Shown in pieces: positions 6,596 to 11,089 of a stretch of 11,089 nucleotides of DNA. This stretch comes from an uncultured Rhodospirillales bacterium (GTDB lineage: Bacteria > Pseudomonadota > Alphaproteobacteria > Acetobacterales > Acetobacteraceae). The translations under genes and the position numbers were made by a program. The stretch covers positions 1 to 11,089 of the forward strand of contig CAIVDX010000563.1 of assembly GCA_903904805.1 (NCBI GenBank), given 5' to 3'. The notes below the pieces were generated by a model. That model worked only from the letters and a program-made list of their open reading frames with translations, searched no databases and was not told the origin of the DNA. Position 1 is the first letter of the stretch; the number at the start of each line of letters is the position of its first letter.

Positions 6596-7609
6596 TCAGC
6601 GCAGCGGTGGCGCGTATTGCAACCCGCCCTGCGTCCACAGCCGGTTCAAGCCCCGCTGCAACCCCGTCGGCCCGATGCTGCGCGTCCAAAGTTCACCGTA
6701 ATTGCCAACCGACTTCACAATGGTCGCGACAAAGTCCGACGCCACGCCGAGCTGCTTGCCCAGATCACCCTCGAGGCCCAGCAGCCGCCGCACATCCGGA
6801 TTCGTGCTGGTGGCGAAACTGCCAACATTGGCCGAACTCACCCCCAGCTCCTCGGCGGCCACCATCGCCGCAAACGTCCAGCGCACCAGGTCGAACCATT
6901 TGTCGTCACCCTTGCGCACCATCGGCCCCAGCGGCTCCTTGCTGATCACTTCAGGCAGAATCACGAAATCCTCCGGCACCGGCAGGGTCGACCGATACCC
7001 CGCCAGCTGCGACCCATCGGTCGAATAGGCATCGCAGCGCCCGGCCATGAAGGCGCCGCGAATCTCCTGCAGGTCCTGGATCGTCACTGGCGAGAACTTC
7101 AACCTGTTCACGCGGAAATAATCGGCGATCGCCAGCTCCGTGCTGGTCCCCGGCTGCACGCACACGGTGGCACCATCCAGCGCCTTCGCACTGTCCACAC
7201 CCAGCGACTTCTTCACCATGAACGCGGTGCCATCGTAATAATTGACACCCGCGAACAACAGCCCCAGCCCGGCCTCGCGCCCCAGCGTCCAGGTGGTGTC
7301 GCGCACCAGCACATCCACCTCGCCGGCCTGCAACGCGGTGAAGCGGTTGGTCGTTGTCAGCGACACGAAGCGCACCTTGCCCGCATCCCCCAATGCCGCC
7401 GCCGCGATGGCCCGACAGCCATCGGCATCCAGCCCGCGCATCACGCCCTGGCTGTCGGGCAGCGCGAAGCCGGGAATATTGCCCGCCACACCGCACACCA
7501 GGCTGCCCCGCGCCCGCACCGCGTCCAGCGTCGCACTCCCGCTCCCCTGCGCCGCCGCCACCCAAGGCAGCACCGCCATCAGCAGCCCAACCACCCGCGC
7601 GAGACCCAT
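6596..7609 (-). CDS. aapJ: General L-amino-acid ABC transporter substrate-binding protein
   Basis: The periplasmic protein that captures L-amino acids and delivers them to AapQM. The chosen ATG (7607-7609) gives 337 residues, close to the roughly 340 usual for AapJ. Residues 1-20 form a Sec signal peptide: one Arg, a hydrophobic core, then VAAA before QG. The mature protein carries family blocks such as TTNRFTALQAGEVDVLVRDTTWT (88-108), YYDGTAFMVKKSLGV (124-138), DGATVCVQPGTSTELAIADYFR (145-166), VILPEVISKEPLGP (216-229) and EELGVSSANV (253-262). A second ATG four codons upstream (7619-7621) is possible; the G-rich stretch between them may serve as the ribosome site for the inner ATG. It is the first gene of a seven-gene minus-strand run and is divergent from the DUF1489 gene. 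Confidence 0.95.
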   Translation of the reverse strand: MGLARVVGLLMAVLPWVAAAQGSGSATLDAVRARGSLVCGVAGNIPGFALPDSQGVMRGLDADGCRAIAAAALGDAGKVRFVSLTTTNRFTALQAGEVDVLVRDTTWTLGREAGLGLLFAGVNYYDGTAFMVKKSLGVDSAKALDGATVCVQPGTSTELAIADYFRVNRLKFSPVTIQDLQEIRGAFMAGRCDAYSTDGSQLAGYRSTLPVPEDFVILPEVISKEPLGPMVRKGDDKWFDLVRWTFAAMVAAEELGVSSANVGSFATSTNPDVRRLLGLEGDLGKQLGVASDFVATIVKSVGNYGELWTRSIGPTGLQRGLNRLWTQGGLQYAPPLR

Positions 7610-7640
7610 CCGACCCCCCATTTGCACCGACACCGCACAA

Positions 7641-7669
7641 AAATTCGCCGAATCGACCCCACCGATCAA
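7641..7669 (-). promoter_or_regulatory. Tentative promoter of the aap operon
   Basis: Reading the - strand, TTGATC (complement of 7664-7669) and GAATTT (complement of 7641-7646) are 17 nt apart and precede the aapJ start. The -35 matches consensus at four positions, the -10 poorly. Some promoter must lie in this 89-bp divergent gap, but this particular choice is weak. Confidence 0.25.
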
Positions 7670-7710
7670 TCCTGCCTTGCACCATGCCCCGATCACCCGA
7701 CCTTTAGCGA

Positions 7711-8133
7711 ATGATTCATCTCATCAAGCTCGCCGTGGGCATCCGCGACATCGACCATCTGCGCGAGGTCCAGTCCCTGCGCGCCGCCGCCCGCCCGCCC
7801 CTGCGCAGCCAGACCCGCAACGCGCCGCGCCGGGTGGAGGAGGTGCTCGACGGCGGCTCGATCTACTGGGTCATCAACCGCGCCATCACGGTGCGCCAAC
7901 GCATCCTCGACATCGTGCCCGACCAATGGGACGACGGCACCGCCTGCTGCGGCCTGGTGCTCGACCCTACCCTGGTCCAGGTCGCCGCCCGCAAGATCAA
8001 GCCATTCCAGGGCTGGAGATATCTCCAACCAGGCGATGCACCGCCGGACATCGGAACGCGCGAGAAGGCCAAGGGGCAGGATGAGATTCCGAAGGAAATG
8101 CTGAGAGAACTCAGAGAGCTTTGCTTGATTTAG
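7711..8133 (+). CDS. DUF1489 family protein of unknown function
   Basis: A 140-residue soluble protein that I recognise as DUF1489 (COG5458), a conserved alphaproteobacterial family with no established function. Family blocks are clear: the start MIHLIKLAVGI, RVEEVLDGGSIYWVINR (41-57), VRQRILDI (61-68), CGLVLDPTLV (80-89) and KPFQGWRYLQPGDAPPD (97-113). There is no signal peptide and no membrane segment. The acidic/basic C-terminal tail (about 117-140, REKAKGQDEIPKEMLREL) is the usual family ending, so the gene looks intact. The ATG at 7711 has no clear ribosome site in front of it, suggesting a short leader or leaderless message. It stands alone, divergent from aapJ and 101 bp before rph. 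The family call is confident; no role should be inferred from it. Confidence 0.9.
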   Translation: MIHLIKLAVGIRDIDHLREVQSLRAAARPPLRSQTRNAPRRVEEVLDGGSIYWVINRAITVRQRILDIVPDQWDDGTACCGLVLDPTLVQVAARKIKPFQGWRYLQPGDAPPDIGTREKAKGQDEIPKEMLRELRELCLI

Positions 8134-8190
8134 GCCCAGGGGCCCGGCCGCTGGACCCGGCTGGGGGGCACAGCCCTGGCCTCCCAGGCG
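8134..8190. repeat. GC-rich double palindrome in the DUF1489-rph gap
   Basis: Immediately after the DUF1489 stop there are two adjacent imperfect palindromes. The first, 8136-8154 (CCAGGGGCCCGGCCGCTGG), matches its own reverse complement apart from one mismatched pair and the centre. The second pairs CTGGGGG (8161-8167) with CTCCCAG (8181-8187), allowing one G-T pair. The stretch resembles the dispersed GC-rich intergenic palindromes I recall from Acetobacteraceae genomes. It could end DUF1489 transcription, though no T run follows. Confidence 0.4.
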
Positions 8191-8219
8191 ACCTTGAGTC
8201 TAAAAACCCCTCCCCTCTC

Positions 8220-8224
8220 AAGGA
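8220..8224 (+). promoter_or_regulatory. Ribosome binding site deciding the rph start
   Basis: AAGGA ends 10 nt before the ATG at 8235, slightly longer spacing than usual. It supports that start over the longer in-frame reading from 8121, which would include the palindromic spacer. Confidence 0.5.
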
Positions 8225-8234
8225 TGCCCCAGCC

Positions 8235-8963
8235 ATGCGCCCCTCCGGCCGCGCCGCAGACCAGCTTCGTGAACTCTCCTTCACCCCGCGCTTCTCTCAC
8301 CACGCCGAGGGCTCCTGCCTCATCCGCGCCGGCGGCACCGAGGTGCTCTGCACCGCCTCCGTCGAGGGCCGCGTGCCAGGCTTCCTGCGCAACTCCGGCC
8401 AGGGCTGGGTTACCGCCGAATACGGCATGCTCCCCCGCGCCACCCACACCCGCGGCGACCGCGAGGCCGCCCGCGGCAAGCAGTCCGGCCGCACCCAGGA
8501 AATCCAGCGCCTCATCGGCCGCTCGCTCCGCGCCGTGGTCGACCGCGCCGCTTTGGGCGAAATGACCATCACCATCGATTGCGACGTGCTGAACGCCGAT
8601 GGCGGCACACGCTGCGCCTCGATCACCGGCGCCTGGGTCGCCCTCTCGCTCGCCGTCGATCATCTGATCCGCATGAATGTGCTGAAAAGCTCGCCGATCA
8701 CCGGCCAGGTCGCCGCGGTCTCCTGCGGCCTGCATGAGGGCACCGCCGTGCTCGATCTCGATTATCTCGAAGACAGCGCCGCCGAGGCCGATGCCAATTT
8801 CGTCCTCACCCATGGCGGCGGCATCGTTGAAATTCAGGGCACGGCGGAGAAAGATCCCTTCTCTGAAAGCCAGTTTCTCGATCTGCTGAAACTCGCCAAG
8901 CACGGCGCCGCACAGCTCTTCGCCGCGCAGACTGCCGCGCTGGCGGCCGCCCGAGGCGCGTGA
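8235..8963 (+). CDS. rph: Ribonuclease PH
   Basis: A phosphate-dependent 3'-5' exoribonuclease that trims tRNA and other RNA 3' ends, working as a hexameric ring. The protein has 242 residues, standard length. It starts MRPSGRAADQLRELSF and continues with the family block EGSCLIRAGGTEVLCTASVE (25-44). Phosphate-binding residues known in this family line up at their usual numbers: R86 in GRTQEIQRLIGR, and T125 and R126 in NADGGTR. The conserved acidic residues lie in LDLDYLEDSAAEAD (173-186). The stop overlaps the rdgB start as TGATG (one shared base). rph is first in a tightly packed run with rdgB, a hydrolase and hemW. In many alphaproteobacteria, as I recall, hrcA lies divergently upstream; here that place holds the DUF1489 gene. 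Confidence 0.97.
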   Translation: MRPSGRAADQLRELSFTPRFSHHAEGSCLIRAGGTEVLCTASVEGRVPGFLRNSGQGWVTAEYGMLPRATHTRGDREAARGKQSGRTQEIQRLIGRSLRAVVDRAALGEMTITIDCDVLNADGGTRCASITGAWVALSLAVDHLIRMNVLKSSPITGQVAAVSCGLHEGTAVLDLDYLEDSAAEADANFVLTHGGGIVEIQGTAEKDPFSESQFLDLLKLAKHGAAQLFAAQTAALAAARGA

Positions 8964-9562
8964 TGGCACGCCGCCTGGCCCGGGGCGAACGGCTGGTTCT
9001 GGCCACCCACAACCCGGGCAAGCTGCGGGAAATTCGTGAGTTGCTCGGCCCTTTCGGCGTCGATGTGGTCTCCGCCGGCGACCTCGGCCTGCCCGAACCG
9101 GTGGAGGACGCACCGGATTTCGCCGGCAACGCGCGCATCAAGGCGCTCGCCGCCGCCACCGCCACCGGCCTGCCGGCAATGTCCGACGATTCCGGCTTCT
9201 GCGTCGCCGCCCTCAACGGCGACCCCGGCGTGCTCTCCGCCCGCTGGGCCGGCGAGAGCAAGGATTTCACCGCCGCGATGGCCCTGGTGAACGAACGCAT
9301 GGGCAGCGCGGACGACCGCCGCGCCTGGTTCGTCTGCGCGCTCTGCCTCGCCTGGCCGGACGGGCACACCGCAACCTTCATCGGCCGCGTCGACGGCATT
9401 GCCGTCTGGCCGCCGCGCGGCAGCCAGGGCTTCGGCTATGATGCGATGTTCCAGCCCACCGGCGAGGCCCTCACCTATGGCGAGATCGATGCGGCCACGA
9501 AACACGCCAGCAGCCATCGCGCCCGCGCCTTCGCCCAGATGATCGCCGCGAGCCTGCCGTGA
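8963..9562 (+). CDS. rdgB: XTP/dITP pyrophosphatase (RdgB/HAM1 family)
   Basis: A house-cleaning enzyme that hydrolyses ITP, dITP and XTP to monophosphates so deaminated purines are not built into DNA or RNA. The protein has 199 residues. Family motifs in order are ATHNPGKLREI (14-24, nucleotide grip), NARIKA (56-61), SDDSGFCVAAL (74-84), PGVLSARWAG (88-97), GFGYDAMFQP (156-165) and KHASSHRARAF (180-190). In GYDAMF the usual Pro is Ala, a mild change. The ATG at 8963 was chosen over the GTG at 8960 because GAGG at 8953-8956 gives good spacing and ATG is the stronger codon. It overlaps the rph stop by one base, and its own stop overlaps the hydrolase start as GTGA. Confidence 0.96.
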   Translation: MARRLARGERLVLATHNPGKLREIRELLGPFGVDVVSAGDLGLPEPVEDAPDFAGNARIKALAAATATGLPAMSDDSGFCVAALNGDPGVLSARWAGESKDFTAAMALVNERMGSADDRRAWFVCALCLAWPDGHTATFIGRVDGIAVWPPRGSQGFGYDAMFQPTGEALTYGEIDAATKHASSHRARAFAQMIAASLP

Positions 9563-10257
9563 GCCTGCTCTCGCGCCGCGCAGCCATTCCCGGCCTGCTG
9601 CTGCTCGGCGCCGCCGCCCCGCCGCCCCGCGCATTCTACGCCGTTCGCCATGTCCACCATGCGACGGACGCCGTGATCTGGCTGCACGGCTCCTACGACT
9701 CCGCCCACAAGCCGCCGGAAACGCCCGCCTTCCTGCGCCGCATGAAACACACCGACATCTACCGCCTCGACCGCGCGCCCGGCACCGACCGGATCAGTGA
9801 CAGCGTGGGCGCGCTCGCCGAACGCGTCCGCGCCCTGCGCGCCACACATTATCGCCAGATCGCGGTCGCCGGCCATTCACGCGGTGCCTGGGTGGCACTG
9901 GGAATTTTGCAATTCGCCGGCCTGGTTGACGCGGTCGGCGCCTTCTCGCCGGCAGCACATGGCGACAATCCCATCATGCATGACCGCGCAATGGATGATT
10001 TTTCAACCCTTCTCGCGGCCGCGAAGCCCGGCTCCACCCGCCTGCTCTACGCCACCTTCCGCGACGACCCGCTCGATCTCGATCCACCCGCCCGCATCAC
10101 GATGATTCGCGACACCGCCGCGCGCACCGGCTACCGTCTGTCAGTGATCGCCCAGCCCGCCAAACCCACCGGCCACGATGCGATCTACGACCACGGCTTC
10201 AACCCCGCACTCGGCGGCTGCGCGGCGGGTGTTCTCGCCGGCACATCCTCGTGCTGA
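9559..10257 (+). CDS. Exported alpha/beta-hydrolase-like protein of unknown substrate
   Basis: A 232-residue protein that begins with an export signal: SRRAAIPGLLLLGAAA (5-20), a twin-arginine followed by a hydrophobic stretch, so Tat or Sec export is likely. The body looks like an alpha/beta hydrolase: VIWLHGSYDS (39-48) resembles the strand and oxyanion loop, GHSRGA (105-110) is the nucleophile elbow with S107, an acidic residue is likely in FRDDP (D170 or D171), and the histidine is probably H206 in TGHDAIYDHGF or H212. The substrate cannot be told from sequence. Start GTG (9559-9561) overlaps the rdgB stop as GTGA, and the stop overlaps the hemW start by 7 nt, so it is embedded in the housekeeping operon. 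The C-terminus ends SSC. No family name is recognised beyond the fold. Confidence 0.85.
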   Translation: MSLLSRRAAIPGLLLLGAAAPPPRAFYAVRHVHHATDAVIWLHGSYDSAHKPPETPAFLRRMKHTDIYRLDRAPGTDRISDSVGALAERVRALRATHYRQIAVAGHSRGAWVALGILQFAGLVDAVGAFSPAAHGDNPIMHDRAMDDFSTLLAAAKPGSTRLLYATFRDDPLDLDPPARITMIRDTAARTGYRLSVIAQPAKPTGHDAIYDHGFNPALGGCAAGVLAGTSSC

Positions 10258-11089
10258 GCCCGCTCGCGCTCTACATCCACTGGCCCTTCTGCCTGTCGAA
10301 ATGTCCTTATTGCGACTTCAACTCCCATGTGCGGGAGCGTCTCGACCAGGCCCGCTTCCGCGCCGCCCTCAGAGCGGAACTCGCCTGGGAAGCCGCCCGC
10401 CTCGGCCCCCGCCGCCTCACCTCGATCTTCTTCGGCGGCGGCACACCGAGCCTGATGGAGCCTGAAACCGTCGCCGCCCTCATCGCCGATGCGCAACAGT
10501 TTTTCGGGCCCGAGCCCGACATCGAAATCACGCTGGAAGCCAATCCCACCAGCGTGGAGGCCGCCCGCCTCGCCGATTTCCGCGCCGCCGGCGTCAACCG
10601 CATCTCGATGGGCATCCAGTCTCTGCGCGACGACGCCCTCGCAGCACTCGGCCGCCAGCATTCCGCCAGCCAGGCCCGTGCCGCGCTGGAGACGGCACGC
10701 GCCATCTTCCCCCGCATTTCCTTTGATCTGATCTACGCCCGTCCAAACCAGGCATTGGCCGACTGGCGCGCCGAACTGCGCGAGGCACTTGCCCTGGCGG
10801 CCGATCATCTCTCGCTCTACCAGCTCACCATCGAACCGGGCACCGCCTTCGAGGCCCAGGCCCGCTCCGGCGCCCTGGTGCTGCCCGACCCGGACGACGC
10901 CGCCGATCTCTACACCGCCACAGCGGACGAGGCCGAGACGTTCGGGCTGCTGCCCTATGAAATTTCCAACTACGCCAGGCCGGGCAGCGAAAGCCGCCAC
11001 AACCTCGCCTATTGGCGCTACCGCGATTACGCCGGCATCGGCCCCGGCGCGCATGGCCGCGTTGGCATCGGCGACCAGCTGCTCGCCAC
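10251..11089 (+). CDS. hemW: HemW, radical SAM heme chaperone (3' end outside window)
   Basis: A radical SAM protein related to coproporphyrinogen dehydrogenase HemN; HemW members bind heme and act as heme chaperones rather than making porphyrin. About 279 of the usual 380-400 residues are present. The cluster motif is C14, C18 and C21 in FCLSKCPYCDF; the next position is Phe, not the fourth Cys seen in HemN, which marks HemW. Then come FFGGGTPSLM (radical SAM glycine motif), EANPTS, GVNRISMGIQSL, SLYQLTIEPGT and the heme-binding HNLAYW followed by RYRDYAGIGPGAHG. The start is GTG at 10251, the last in-frame start before YIHWPFC, lying inside the hydrolase gene with no clear ribosome site, so it probably depends on coupled translation. 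The reading frame is open to the window edge. Confidence 0.96.
   Translation, partial: MLSPLALYIHWPFCLSKCPYCDFNSHVRERLDQARFRAALRAELAWEAARLGPRRLTSIFFGGGTPSLMEPETVAALIADAQQFFGPEPDIEITLEANPTSVEAARLADFRAAGVNRISMGIQSLRDDALAALGRQHSASQARAALETARAIFPRISFDLIYARPNQALADWRAELREALALAADHLSLYQLTIEPGTAFEAQARSGALVLPDPDDAADLYTATADEAETFGLLPYEISNYARPGSESRHNLAYWRYRDYAGIGPGAHGRVGIGDQLLA

Noticed and set aside
6431..7714. A 427-codon open frame on the + strand opposite aapJ
   Set aside because: Antisense shadow of aapJ and the aapQ 5' end; composition is typical of out-of-frame GC-rich DNA with no domain.
8193..8218. Heat-shock sigma-32-like promoter before rph (CTTGAG, 13 nt, CCCCTC)
   Set aside because: Only partial matches, and C-rich runs are common in this DNA; no supporting heat-shock gene is present.
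8130..9113. A 327-codon open frame on the - strand opposite rph
   Set aside because: rph has all its known residues on the + strand; the antisense translation is Gly/Ala-rich and unrecognisable.
1..11089. tRNA genes, CRISPR arrays, insertion-sequence ends, attachment sites
   Set aside because: I looked for cloverleaf-like arms, regularly spaced repeats and terminal inverted repeats with a transposase and saw none.

Overview
The window is a GC-rich (roughly two-thirds G+C by eye) bacterial chromosomal segment with no rRNA, tRNA, insertion sequence or CRISPR that I can see. The AapJQMP-type amino-acid ABC operon, the coaE-dnaQ pair, the rph-rdgB-hemW cluster, a DUF1489 protein and an lnt gene followed by a PraR/PhrR-like XRE regulator all point to an alphaproteobacterium. 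Style and codon use suggest Rhodospirillales/Acetobacteraceae, but this is inference and I cannot name a genus.

Left block (+ strand, 1-2149): the 3' part of lnt (apolipoprotein N-acyltransferase) is followed by a 230-bp regulatory gap and a small XRE/Cro-CI regulator. The gap holds a perfect CtrA-type box (TTAA-N7-TTAAC) and sits in a cluster of GANTC sites, the CcrM methylation target. As I recall, metK and trmB usually follow lnt-XRE in related genomes. Here the regulator instead reads into a convergent operon, across a strong hairpin, and carries an unusual C-terminal tail.

Central block (- strand, 7609 down to 2091): a compact seven-gene run, aapJ-aapQ-aapM-aapP-coaE-dnaQ-single-domain response regulator. 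Gaps are at most 11 nt and several genes overlap. It couples uptake of L-amino acids to the last step of CoA synthesis, the DNA polymerase III proofreading subunit and a CheY-like receiver. The 89-bp divergent region 7622-7710 must hold its promoter. The hairpin at 2055-2086 lies just past its last stop codon.

Right block (+ strand, 7711-11089): DUF1489 protein, then after a 101-bp gap with palindromic GC-rich sequence, rph-rdgB-alpha/beta hydrolase-hemW, all overlapping by 1 to 7 nt. The exported-looking hydrolase sits between two genes that are usually adjacent. hemW runs off the right edge.

Most of the window is housekeeping. The parts most worth a second look are the CtrA/GANTC regulatory gap, the XRE tail with its hairpin, the joining of aap to coaE-dnaQ-receiver, and the embedded hydrolase. 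I see no evidence for a wholly new defence or mobile system.
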